From NCBI RefSeq assembly GCF_000730605.1, contig NZ_BBIS01000024.1:37631-101630 (forward strand): DNA of 64,000 nt. Reading direction: 5' to 3'. Shown here piece after piece: positions 7,167 to 15,372 of the stretch (position 1 is its first letter; the number at the start of each line of letters is the position of its first letter). The notes under the pieces are model-generated. The model was not told the DNA's origin, made no database searches, and saw nothing but the letters and a program-made list of their open reading frames with translations. This DNA comes from Pseudomonas monteilii NBRC 103158 = DSM 14164. GTDB taxonomy: Bacteria; Pseudomonadota; Gammaproteobacteria; Pseudomonadales; Pseudomonadaceae. Position numbers and translations under genes: made by a program.

Positions 7167-9305
7167 ATGCATATATCCAAGCTCAGCCTGGTCAACTACC
7201 GGAACTTTCCCAACACGAAGCTGCTGTTCCAGAAGGGTATCAACACTGTCATCGGCGAAAATGGATCTGGCAAAACCAATCTCTTTCGCGCAATCAGATT
7301 GCTGCTTGATGACAACATGATTCGCTCTGCCTACCGGCTGGAGCATACCGACTTTCATCGCGGCCTAGGGCGCTGGCAGGGACATTGGATCATCATCAGT
7401 CTTGAGTTTGAGGAAATCTCTGCGGATGAATCAGTGCAGGCGCTCTTCCGACATGGGACGGGCGTAATTGAGGAAGAGGCGAACGGCAAGGCCACTTACA
7501 ACCTGATCTTTCGTCCGAAGAAGGAAATCAGGCTGCGACTTTCTCAATTGAACGATGGTGATCAGGCAGGCCTCGACGCTATCCTGAACCCGGTCACCAT
7601 CGACGACTATGAAACGATTTTCACAGGTCGGAGTGAAGCCGACTTCAACGACGAGGCCTTCTATAAGGATGTGGTCGGCGACTTCGCGAATGTTCGATTC
7701 AATGAAGAGGTTGAATTTCGTGTTATCGGCGCGAAGATTCCGAACGTGCTGTCCGTCTCCAAAGAAATTTCGTTCACTTTCGTCCAGGCGCTACGGGACG
7801 TCGTCTCCGAATTTCACAACAACCGGACAAATCCGCTCTTTTCGCTTCTGAAGGGCAAGAGCGGCGATATCGACCCCGTGGCGTTCCAGGCTATCACCGA
7901 CGGGGTAAAGGCATTGAATGACTCCATCGAAGCGTTGCCAGACGTGCAGGTCGTCCGGACGGATATCAGAGACACCATCAAGGATGCGGCGGGTGAGGCG
8001 TATTCGCCGTCTTCTCTTTCTATCAAGTCGGATCTGCCAGACGAAGCTGACAAGTTGTTCCAGTCGCTCAAGCTGTTCGTTGGCGAATCGGGGGAGAGCC
8101 ACGAAGGACCGATCCACGAGCTGAGCCTTGGTGGAGCAAACCTGATATTCCTCACGTTGAAACTGCTTGAATTCAAGTATCAAAAGGCTAAACAGTCGAT
8201 CGCCAACTTTCTGCTTATCGAAGAGCCGGAAGCTCACATTCACACACATATCCAGAAAACACTGTTCGACAAGCTCAAATACGACGACACACAGATCATT
8301 TATTCGACCCATTCGACGCACATCTCTGAGGTCAGCAATGTTCAGAACGTGAACATCCTCGGCAGAGAAGGTGATCGTTGCGAGGCATACCAGCCTGCAA
8401 TTGGCCTAAACCCAGAAGAGATCGGCAACATTCAACGCTACCTGGATGCTGTCCGTAGCAACTTGTTGTTTGCCAAGAGCGTCCTCTTAGTGGAGGGCGA
8501 TGCAGAAGAAATTCTCGTTCCGATCCTGATCAAGAACGTGCTAGGCGTCAGCCTTGATGAACTCGGCATCAGTTTAATTAATATCCGCAGCACTGGATTT
8601 CAGAACGTCGCGGTTCTTTTCGATGATGCCCGAATCCGGAAGCGGTGCAGCATCGTCACCGACCTTGACAAGTCCATCATTGACACAACGCCGGCGGCGG
8701 GAGACTCCGAAGGGCTGCTCCGGCGCAAGGGCAAGTATCAGGCATCCCAGGAAAAAGGGGTCGCCAGGAAAGCGTTATTGGAAGACACCTTCAAAGATAA
8801 CGGGTGGGTTTCTCCATTCTTTGCCCCCCATACCTTCGAGGTCGACTTCATTGCCGCCGGCAATGCGCGTAAGGTGGTCGGCATCCTTCCTGATGTCTAC
8901 AAGGATGCACCAACCATCGCGACGGCCAAGGCGGAGCTCGAATCAGCGGACATCGCGTTGTTCGGTCAGCGCGCATTGACCATGGCGGACAACTACGGCA
9001 AGGGATGGTTTGCCATCTTGCTGGGAAAGAAGATCGATCCGCAGACCGCCATTCCGAAGTACATCTTGGACGCCATCGCTTTTGCGCATCCGGTGGTCAC
9101 TAAGGAAGTCTGGTTTAACGTGCTGAGCTACCGCGTGAACTACATCGATGCAGAAGATATCTTCACTGCGTCTGCCGTATTCGACGACTTTAGGGCCAAG
9201 CTGCTGGCCTTCCGAAATGGAGACATCGACTTCGTCGGCATCCGAAACGAGATGCTTGCCACGTTCCCAGATGATCGCATCAACGATGTACTCGCGGTGT
9301 TCTGA
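7167..9305 (+). CDS. OLD-family ATP-dependent nuclease, GajA-like (class 2 OLD)
   Basis: A 712-residue protein. The N-terminal ABC-type ATPase begins MHISKLSLVNYRNFPN and has the Walker A GENGSGKTN (about residues 30-38). The ATPase signature region ELSLGGANLIFLTLKLLEF and Walker B NFLLIEEPEAHIHTHIQ follow around 320-365. A C-terminal TOPRIM domain has VLLVEGDAEEILVP (invariant Glu) and CSIVTDLDKS (DxD). This is the architecture of GajA, which nicks DNA when nucleotide falls. The start at 7167 was preferred over 7137 because OLD proteins begin this way; neither has a strong ribosome-binding site. The helicase gene starts 2 bp after the stop, so both are surely one operon. Canonical GajA is about 580 residues, so this is a longer relative. 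Confidence 0.75.
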   Translation: MHISKLSLVNYRNFPNTKLLFQKGINTVIGENGSGKTNLFRAIRLLLDDNMIRSAYRLEHTDFHRGLGRWQGHWIIISLEFEEISADESVQALFRHGTGVIEEEANGKATYNLIFRPKKEIRLRLSQLNDGDQAGLDAILNPVTIDDYETIFTGRSEADFNDEAFYKDVVGDFANVRFNEEVEFRVIGAKIPNVLSVSKEISFTFVQALRDVVSEFHNNRTNPLFSLLKGKSGDIDPVAFQAITDGVKALNDSIEALPDVQVVRTDIRDTIKDAAGEAYSPSSLSIKSDLPDEADKLFQSLKLFVGESGESHEGPIHELSLGGANLIFLTLKLLEFKYQKAKQSIANFLLIEEPEAHIHTHIQKTLFDKLKYDDTQIIYSTHSTHISEVSNVQNVNILGREGDRCEAYQPAIGLNPEEIGNIQRYLDAVRSNLLFAKSVLLVEGDAEEILVPILIKNVLGVSLDELGISLINIRSTGFQNVAVLFDDARIRKRCSIVTDLDKSIIDTTPAAGDSEGLLRRKGKYQASQEKGVARKALLEDTFKDNGWVSPFFAPHTFEVDFIAAGNARKVVGILPDVYKDAPTIATAKAELESADIALFGQRALTMADNYGKGWFAILLGKKIDPQTAIPKYILDAIAFAHPVVTKEVWFNVLSYRVNYIDAEDIFTASAVFDDFRAKLLAFRNGDIDFVGIRNEMLATFPDDRINDVLAVF

Positions 9306-9307
9306 TC

Positions 9308-11107
9308 ATGTTCATGTGGAACAAAGATGATCTGAATCCCGAGCAGGAAGCAGCCATTCTGAAGCCAGGGAGCGTCTTTCTCATCGCTTGCCCGGGCAGC
9401 GGGAAAACGCGCACGCTCACCTACAAAATCGCCTATGAGTTGTCCAGGCTGAAATCGAACAAGCAGTTTGTCGTTGCCATCACTTATACGCACCGTGCCG
9501 CCGACGAAATCCACGAGCGCATTGAGAGCCTTGGGGTGGATACATCCCGATTATGGATAGGAACGATACATTCGTTCTGTCTTGAATGGATATTGAAACC
9601 GTACGGCATCTATCACGAAGCGTTGGATCGAGGCTTCCGTGTGATCGATCAGCATGAGCGCGAGAAAATCCTGGAGGCATTGTGCAAGCCTTACCAGAAG
9701 CCAAAAATAACATTCTGGGATTGTGAGTTTTATTACACCGAAACTGGATATGTGCTCTCCTGCCCACAAGATTGGAAGCATTCGGGTCTTCACGTCATAT
9801 TGGGCAAGTATTTTGAGATTCTGCACGAAAGTCGGCAGCTAGACTTTGAGCTCATTCTTTACTATGCGTACCAACTGATCGCACGTCATCCTGCGATCAG
9901 CACTCTTCTGGCACAGTTGTTCTCTTTCGTGCTGATCGACGAGTATCAGGACACCAAACGAATTCAGTATTCGATCATCACCGCCATTCTGAAAGCTGGT
10001 CAAGGTGCGACCAAGGCCTTTATTGTCGGAGATCCTAACCAGGCGATTTATCAATCGCTTGGCGGATATCCGATTGCCTTCGAGGATTTCAAGGCGATGG
10101 CCAATATCGATTTGGACGAACTCGAACTGTCGCGGAACTACCGTTCTTCTGAGCGCATCATTGAGTACTTCGGAAACTACAACGTTCACAACACACGCAT
10201 CGAAGCCGCATCCGAGGACAAGGCGTACCCAAGCCTTATTTCATTCGACGACACAGTGAGCAAAAATGATCTGGACGCTGAGCTCATCCGGCTCATCCGT
10301 TTCAACATTGAGACTATGGGCATCTCACCTCACGAGGTGTGCATTCTCGCGCCACAGTGGACGCATCTTGCAAGCATGACACGTCGTTTGGTCGCCAGCA
10401 TGCCGGAGTACTCATTCGATGGCCCCGGTATGGTTCCCTTTGCACGGGACACAGAGAATTTCTGGTACAGGCTTTCTAAGATTGCACTTACTCAGGCATC
10501 GCCGGGAATGTATGTGCGCAGACTGCGGTGGGCCGGGGAGATTCTGAATGACCTAGAGGCGGCCGGGGCTAGCGTGTCGAAGCTCACGCGGAGGTCCTTG
10601 TTGAGGGAGTGCAATGCAATTAAGATCGATGAAACAGATGGTCTTACCTACTTGAGCGCATTTTTCGAGCGTCTGTTTGCAAACTTAGCAATCGACTTTC
10701 GCCTTTTCACGCTGCTTCAAGAGCATCACGTTGCCTTCTTCGATAGTTCGCAAGCCCGGGTAAATCGATTGAAGAGTGAAGGTAGCGAATTTATAGGCGA
10801 TATTGAGACATTCAGGAAGGTATTTCAGCATAGGACTGGAATCACCATCTCGACGATACACGGCGTCAAGGGAGCCGAGTTCGATGCAGTGATCGCTTAT
10901 GCATTATTAGAAGATATGGTGCCGCATTTCAATGATCCGAACGGTCAAGAAAGCGCGATGAAATTGCTGTATGTCATTGGTTCGCGGGCAAGGAAGAACC
11001 TGCACCTTGTTTCGGAACGAGGTCGAGTTCGCCAGTATTCTGGCGAAGAGTATCAAGTAACTCGCAAGCTTGCCTCATGCAGTTTTGGATACGATCAAAT
11101 TCCATAG
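9308..11107 (+). CDS. UvrD/Rep-like superfamily 1 helicase, GajB-like
   Basis: A 599-residue SF1A helicase with intact motifs in order: Q-motif region LNPEQEAAIL; motif I ACPGSGKTRTL (about 28-38); Ia ITYTHRAADEIHERI; motif II VLIDEYQDTKRIQ; motif III VGDPNQAIYQSLGG; motif IV ELSRNYRSSERII; motif V ISTIHGVKGAEFDAVI; motif VI YVIGSRARKNL. It is shorter than housekeeping UvrD (about 720) and lacks a clear C-terminal Tudor region. In Gabija and class 2 OLD pairs such a helicase partners the OLD nuclease; the 2-bp gap to that gene fits. A second in-frame ATG lies two codons downstream (9314). Confidence 0.8.
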   Translation: MFMWNKDDLNPEQEAAILKPGSVFLIACPGSGKTRTLTYKIAYELSRLKSNKQFVVAITYTHRAADEIHERIESLGVDTSRLWIGTIHSFCLEWILKPYGIYHEALDRGFRVIDQHEREKILEALCKPYQKPKITFWDCEFYYTETGYVLSCPQDWKHSGLHVILGKYFEILHESRQLDFELILYYAYQLIARHPAISTLLAQLFSFVLIDEYQDTKRIQYSIITAILKAGQGATKAFIVGDPNQAIYQSLGGYPIAFEDFKAMANIDLDELELSRNYRSSERIIEYFGNYNVHNTRIEAASEDKAYPSLISFDDTVSKNDLDAELIRLIRFNIETMGISPHEVCILAPQWTHLASMTRRLVASMPEYSFDGPGMVPFARDTENFWYRLSKIALTQASPGMYVRRLRWAGEILNDLEAAGASVSKLTRRSLLRECNAIKIDETDGLTYLSAFFERLFANLAIDFRLFTLLQEHHVAFFDSSQARVNRLKSEGSEFIGDIETFRKVFQHRTGITISTIHGVKGAEFDAVIAYALLEDMVPHFNDPNGQESAMKLLYVIGSRARKNLHLVSERGRVRQYSGEEYQVTRKLASCSFGYDQIP

Positions 11108-11395
11108 AAATCACGAGTAGCGCAACCGCGCTCTCTATGGGATGCCCTACAGCTTTGTTTAGCGTTTGGCTGAATCATCTGCGCGCGGCTCGCTCTGCAT
11201 GCCCTGCTGTCGCCAGCTCAACATGCAAGCGGAGCGCGCAGGCCCGGATCACAGTGTCGGGCCGTGGAGGGCTGGCGAATGCCAGTCCCGTCAGGGATGA
11301 GCGAATAGCGAACGTGGAGCAGCGCGATCCACAAAGTGGAGACGCTCAAGGTTCCGTCGCTTACTATTTGGACTACGGCGAGTTGAGTAAAAAAT
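11108..11395. other. GC-rich spacer between two AT-rich cargo genes
   Basis: A 288-bp stretch whose composition resembles the backbone, not the flanking cargo. It holds an imperfect stem (11180-11201 with 11222-11240), a second small stem GCCCG(N11)CGGGC (11242-11262), and the 17-base word shared with 330-346. No supported gene. Confidence 0.45.
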
Positions 11396-12643
11396 ATGAA
11401 AAATATCTTTGAAGAAATCAATGAATTTTCTTCGGAAAAAATCGCGTTATTCAGCTTTGGGAAATTTTGCTACGTCTTTCTTAATAAAGACCCGATCTTT
11501 GTCAAGAAATTGCTTCCCCTCATCCAAACCTCTCTGGCAAATGAGAGCTTTCAGGCAGACGTAATGCGTGCTTATACGGAGGGCTGCATGAATGAAAAGG
11601 CGGCCATTCTGAAAGAATTTGAAGCCAAACGCGACCATCCAAACGCAGCCAAGTTTTATGGGCCACAGCTTGATCTAGTGGACAAGCGATTGGCTATAAA
11701 GACAATCCAGCATTTAATGGACTACTTAAATAATTATCTCAACGAGTATCCGGGATCGCTAGAAATTCTCAACAATTCCTACAAGCATATCCATGACGAA
11801 GATGGTGTTTCGTACATAAAAGAAAATTACGCAAATTATCGCATTGGCTGCATTTTTTATTCCAAGCACCAATCAATCATGGGGAGGGCTGAGATGCTGG
11901 AGCTAAAATATTCCAAGGTAGTTGAACGTGAGTACGAGAAAATTGGAATTGACATAAGAAAGGAAGATGCTCAGTTCTCTAAATATAGTCTTGTCAGCCT
12001 GAACGAGAATATTCAGATATTCAACGACAAGGATAGTCAGACAATACGCGATGAACGCATAGGGCGACACTTCTGGATAAAAGTTCCGAGGAAGCTGCTT
12101 ACCTCTATCGAGGAACTCATTGAAAAAGGAATGCTGTCCGAAATAGCATTCAGGATTGATTACGTCTCCGATTATGTCCCTGCAATGGAGGAGATGGAGT
12201 TTGGCGCTCCGTTGCGATTGAAAATATCTTCCCTTCCTAGATTGTCAAAGTTCTACTCCACCGATAAATATGAGAACAATCTATGGATTCACCATGACGC
12301 AGAGAAGCTAAGTTTGACTTTTGAAGAATTGATGGAGGACTTTGAGGTGGCAGGCGACGACGTCGTAACGCAAGTCATCCATCTTGAATACAGTTCAAAA
12401 GGCGATGATTTTTTTATAACTCACTTGGATCACGAATTTATCGTATATACGTTGGATAGCTATCAAGAAAGATTGAGCAATGCCAACATCAAGGGGCATA
12501 GAAAAATAAAGACATTCAAAATAGATAACTCAATGATCCCGTTTGATATAAATATTAGCGGGGATCTTTTTCTGTTTCAGGTTCTCGATTCGTATTTAAA
12601 AAATGATGACTTGATTCGTGAATATTTTGAAAAAATTAACTGA
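11396..12643 (+). CDS. Hypothetical protein in defence island, family not recognised
   Basis: A 415-residue, Lys/Glu/Ile/Asn-rich protein with no signal peptide and no membrane segment, so presumably cytoplasmic. I do not recognise a family. The first ~130 residues look all-helical (FVKKLLPLIQTSLANESFQADVMRAYTEG; LAIKTIQHLMDYLNNYLNEYPGSLEILNN). The second half alternates strands and helices (FWIKVPRKLLTSIEELIEKGM; DFFITHLDHEFIVYTLDSY; IKTFKIDNSMIPFDINISGDLFLFQVL). No nuclease, NTPase or TIR motif is evident. It is the most AT-rich gene in the window, typical of recently gained cargo, and lies between the helicase and the YhcG-integrase pair. The lead-in gagttgag about 10 bases before ATG may serve as ribosome-binding site. 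A role in defence is inferred only from position. Confidence 0.75.
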   Translation: MKNIFEEINEFSSEKIALFSFGKFCYVFLNKDPIFVKKLLPLIQTSLANESFQADVMRAYTEGCMNEKAAILKEFEAKRDHPNAAKFYGPQLDLVDKRLAIKTIQHLMDYLNNYLNEYPGSLEILNNSYKHIHDEDGVSYIKENYANYRIGCIFYSKHQSIMGRAEMLELKYSKVVEREYEKIGIDIRKEDAQFSKYSLVSLNENIQIFNDKDSQTIRDERIGRHFWIKVPRKLLTSIEELIEKGMLSEIAFRIDYVSDYVPAMEEMEFGAPLRLKISSLPRLSKFYSTDKYENNLWIHHDAEKLSLTFEELMEDFEVAGDDVVTQVIHLEYSSKGDDFFITHLDHEFIVYTLDSYQERLSNANIKGHRKIKTFKIDNSMIPFDINISGDLFLFQVLDSYLKNDDLIREYFEKIN

Positions 12644-12882
12644 CTTTATAGTTTGAGATATTTAATTAAAACAGCGATCGGCATAGAACATGGCGCTGCT
12701 GCCCGCGATAATCATGTGATTGGGCGCTCGCGCCCACTAGCCCCAGCGCATCCTTGAGCCGCAGGCCAGTTCCTTATCGGCCTATGGCGATTCCACACTA
12801 GCATGGAGCCTCGATAGAGCAAGAGATCCGTTGCCACATGCTCGTGCTGTGGTTTGGGTGTACGGTTGGACAGATGCTGCTG

Positions 12883-13950
12883 TCAGGACTTCTCGCCAGG
12901 CTGCCGCTGCTCGATCTGCAACCGCGCCCGTTCGGTCGCCTGCTGCAACCGCTCCCCCAGCACCGCACGCGGCGGCAGGGTCGTCAGGTATTCGGCTACG
13001 TGGATGCCCGACTTGTCCAGCTCCAGCAACTCGATCTGCTCTGACTTCTTGCCGGTACAAAGAATGATGCCCAGCGGCGAGGCTTCCTCCGGTTCGCGTT
13101 CGTGCTTGTCGAGCCAACGCAAATAAAGCTCCATCTGCCCCTTGTATGCTGCCTTGAACTCGCCGATCTTCAACTCCACCGCCACCAGCCGCCGCAGCTT
13201 GCGGTTATAGAACAGCAGGTCCAGGTGGAAATCCTCGTCGTCGATCTGGATGCGTTTCTGCCGGGCTAGGAAAGAGAAGCCCGCGCCCAACTCCAGCAAA
13301 AAAGACTCCATTTCGCGGATGATCGCGGCTTCCAGGTCGCCTTCCTGCCAGGTATCGCGCAGGCCCAGGAAGTCGAGGATGTACGGGTCGCGCATGACCA
13401 GCGCCGGCGACATGCGCTGCGCATCGCGCATCGCCGCCAGCTCTTGCGTGATCGTCTCGTCCGGCTTCTTGGACAGCGCCGTGCGCTCGTATAGCATCGA
13501 GTCGATGCGCTCGCGTAGCGTCCGCACGCTCCAGCGTTCGGCGCTGGCCATTTGCACGTAGTAGTCCCGCTGGAGCGGGTCTTTTAGCGGCAGCAGCGCC
13601 ACGAAATGCGACCAGCTCAATTGTCGTGACAGCGTCACGACAATTGGCTCGTCCGAGAAGGTGGCGGCGAACTGCACCATCCGGCGCAGGTTCTTGTCCG
13701 CGAAGCTACGTCCGTAGTCGCGGACAAGCTGCGCCGCCAGGGTCGGCAGGATTTCGTCGCCGTACCCGGCCCGCTGCCCGGCAAGCACTTCCGTATGGAT
13801 GCGCTGGCCAATGCGCCAGAACAGCAATGTCAGCTCGGCATTGACCGCCGAGGCGACGCGCTGGCGCGACGCTTCGATCAGTGCCCGGATGTCGCCCAGC
13901 AGCGCGGGCGGCGCTGCTGGCGCTGAGACGGATGCCTTGCGCCGGGTCAT
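12883..13950 (-). CDS. YhcG/DUF1016-family PD-(D/E)XK nuclease-domain protein
   Basis: A 355-residue protein. The N-terminal DUF1016_N region (about 15-170) has ALLGDIRALIEASRQRVASAVN and the conserved LSWSHFVALLPLKD block. The C-terminal YhcG nuclease domain (about 175-340) has FHLDLLFYNRKLRRLVAVELKIGEF, with the D and ELK expected of a PD-(D/E)XK active site, then GILCTGK-like IILCTGKKSEQ. Family members are often found in mobile elements near restriction genes and integrases; their substrate is not well defined. Its start overlaps the end of the integrase gene by 4 bp (13947-13950), so the two are translationally coupled, integrase first. GC content resembles the backbone rather than the AT-rich cargo. 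Confidence 0.85.
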   Translation of the reverse strand: MTRRKASVSAPAAPPALLGDIRALIEASRQRVASAVNAELTLLFWRIGQRIHTEVLAGQRAGYGDEILPTLAAQLVRDYGRSFADKNLRRMVQFAATFSDEPIVVTLSRQLSWSHFVALLPLKDPLQRDYYVQMASAERWSVRTLRERIDSMLYERTALSKKPDETITQELAAMRDAQRMSPALVMRDPYILDFLGLRDTWQEGDLEAAIIREMESFLLELGAGFSFLARQKRIQIDDEDFHLDLLFYNRKLRRLVAVELKIGEFKAAYKGQMELYLRWLDKHEREPEEASPLGIILCTGKKSEQIELLELDKSGIHVAEYLTTLPPRAVLGERLQQATERARLQIEQRQPGEKS

Positions 13951-15146
13951 GCGGCCACCTCCTTGGCTCCCTGCATCCCGGTGATCGTCTTACGCCGATT
14001 CGCCACCAGTTCGGCCGCCTCTCGCACCGGCTTATCCTCGGTGTGGACGTAGCGCATGAACATGACGACGGTCTTGTGCGCCGTTAGCGCCATGCCGACC
14101 TTGACCGGGATGCCCGAATTGGCAATGTCGGTCGCCGAACGGTGGCGGATGCCGTGCGTGCCCACGTGCGTAGCGCCAGCCGCCTTGAGCGCACGGCTCC
14201 AGCCACCGTAATACTCGCCCGTGGTTAGATGCTTGCCAGCGTGGCTAGGAGAAGGCAGCACATAGCGGCTACCCTCCTGCCGGGGTGCCGTCGAGAGTAG
14301 CCGATAGGCTTCCTCGCTCATGGGCTTAGACATGCCGCCTGTCTTGCTGTCAGGCCAGACGACGCGCCGGTTCTGCAAGTCAACCCAGTTCCATTCCAGC
14401 GCGATGATTTCCGAGCGGCGGCCGGCGAACTCGAACTGCAGGCGGATTCCCAAAGGGATGACGTAGTTCTCCAGCCCCTCCGACTCGATCTTGTCGAGCT
14501 GTCGGAACAGGTTGCCCATTTCTTCGTCGCTGATGAGGTGAGTCGATTTGCCGGCAGGGAACATCGGGACGTGACGGCAAGGGTTGGTACCGTCGGGCCG
14601 ATAGCCCCATACCTCGGCCATGTTGAACATCTTGCGCAAGACGCTGAATACCTTGTTCGCCTCGGTCTGCTTGTACGAAAGCTTTTCCATCAGTCCGGCG
14701 ATTTCAGGACGCTTCACGTCCTGAACTTTCTTGCGTCCCAGCAGCGGAATAATGTTGCGATTGATGACAGCCTGATAGCCGGCTTGGGTGCTGAGCTTGT
14801 TGCGCTTCTTGGAGTAGTCCTCCATGAACTTCGTGCATAGCTCCTTGACCGTAGGTGCCTGGCGCGCCTCCGCCTTCTCTGCGGCGGGATCTCCGCCTCG
14901 GCGGACTTGGGCCAGCCATTCCTGCGCCAGCGACCGCGCCTGTTCGACGGTCAGCTCCCCGTACAGTCCTAGCGAGGGCTTGCGGCGCTCGCCAGCGTTC
15001 GTCCGGTACTGGAGCATGAACACCTTGCGACCCGCCGGGGTAATCTTGCACAGGAAGCCGGGGACCAGCGTGTCCCGGAGTTCGACGGCCTCTGCCTGGG
15101 GTTGCGCCGCATCGACAGCGGACTTAGTGAGTTTGATCTTAGCCAT
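13947..15146 (-). CDS. int: Tyrosine-type site-specific integrase (P4 family, DUF4102 arm-binding)
   Basis: A 399-residue integrase. An N-terminal DUF4102 arm-type DNA-binding domain (KIKLTKSAVDAAQPQAEAVELRDTLVPGF) is followed by a core-binding SAM-like domain and a C-terminal catalytic domain. The visible catalytic elements are R in FEFAGRRSEIIAL, the HGIRHRSAT box (HxxR), and the Tyr in MFMRYVHTEDKP preceded by TAHKTV. The ATG at 15146 was chosen because AAGGAG lies 5-6 bases upstream and MAKIKLTKSAVDAA is the usual start. It catalyses integration and excision of the element. It is oriented away from accC, with its promoter facing the junction, as expected for P4-type integrases at an element edge. 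Confidence 0.92.
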   Translation of the reverse strand: MAKIKLTKSAVDAAQPQAEAVELRDTLVPGFLCKITPAGRKVFMLQYRTNAGERRKPSLGLYGELTVEQARSLAQEWLAQVRRGGDPAAEKAEARQAPTVKELCTKFMEDYSKKRNKLSTQAGYQAVINRNIIPLLGRKKVQDVKRPEIAGLMEKLSYKQTEANKVFSVLRKMFNMAEVWGYRPDGTNPCRHVPMFPAGKSTHLISDEEMGNLFRQLDKIESEGLENYVIPLGIRLQFEFAGRRSEIIALEWNWVDLQNRRVVWPDSKTGGMSKPMSEEAYRLLSTAPRQEGSRYVLPSPSHAGKHLTTGEYYGGWSRALKAAGATHVGTHGIRHRSATDIANSGIPVKVGMALTAHKTVVMFMRYVHTEDKPVREAAELVANRRKTITGMQGAKEVAA

Positions 15147-15324
15147 GATGACTCCTTGGAAAGACCTGGATTCCAAGGGCCGGATAGGAGTCAGGCGGTC
15201 GGAAGTCAGGTCAGGTTTCGGAAAGCACCGGCATATGTTGAACTCGCTTAAGTCATTGATAAACCTGCTGTATCGGGCTGTAGCGTAGTCCAGCGAATTT
15301 CGGTGCTGGAGTCATGGTGAAATA
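15147..15324. other. Probable attachment-site (att) junction between integrase and accC
   Basis: This 178-bp stretch links the integrase start to the accC terminator, so it must contain the element-chromosome junction or lie very near it. It includes AGCACCG (15221-15227 region) and its inverse CGGTGCT close to 15300, and a short direct repeat GTCAGGTCAGG near 15206. No tRNA or tmRNA end is recognisable on either strand, although P4-type integrases usually use one. The core site cannot be defined without the other end. Confidence 0.4.
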
Positions 15325-15353
15325 AAAAACCCCGGCACAAGGCCGGGGTTTTT
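15325..15353. terminator. Bidirectional rho-independent terminator of accBC
   Basis: AAAAACCCCGGC (15325-15336) pairs with GCCGGGGTTTTT (15342-15353) around a 5-base loop. With A-runs on one side and T-runs on the other it can end transcription from both directions. It lies 20 bases beyond the accC stop codon. Confidence 0.9.
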
Positions 15354-15372
15354 GGTGCATCACACTACTCGA

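Larger units (their letters stand above)
1..15300. mobile_element. One end of an integrated mobile element (ICE or genomic island), left end outside the window
   Basis: The stretch holds a P4-type tyrosine integrase at its chromosomal edge, plasmid/ICE maintenance-type genes (DUF736, ParB-like, DUF932, XRE regulator) and a block of anti-phage-type cargo genes. All of this lies beside the accC terminator, after which the gene order becomes ordinary P. putida chromosome. Cargo from about 5.3 to 12.7 kb is visibly richer in A and T than both the backbone genes and the chromosome. The right limit is placed between the integrase start (15146) and the accC terminator (15325). The left limit is not in the window, so the second attachment site and any conjugation genes cannot be seen. 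Calling it an ICE rather than a non-conjugative island is inference. Confidence 0.8.

Noticed and set aside
15177..15320. Possible tRNA gene at the element junction
   Set aside because: Neither strand folds into a cloverleaf with T-loop and CCA-adjacent stem.
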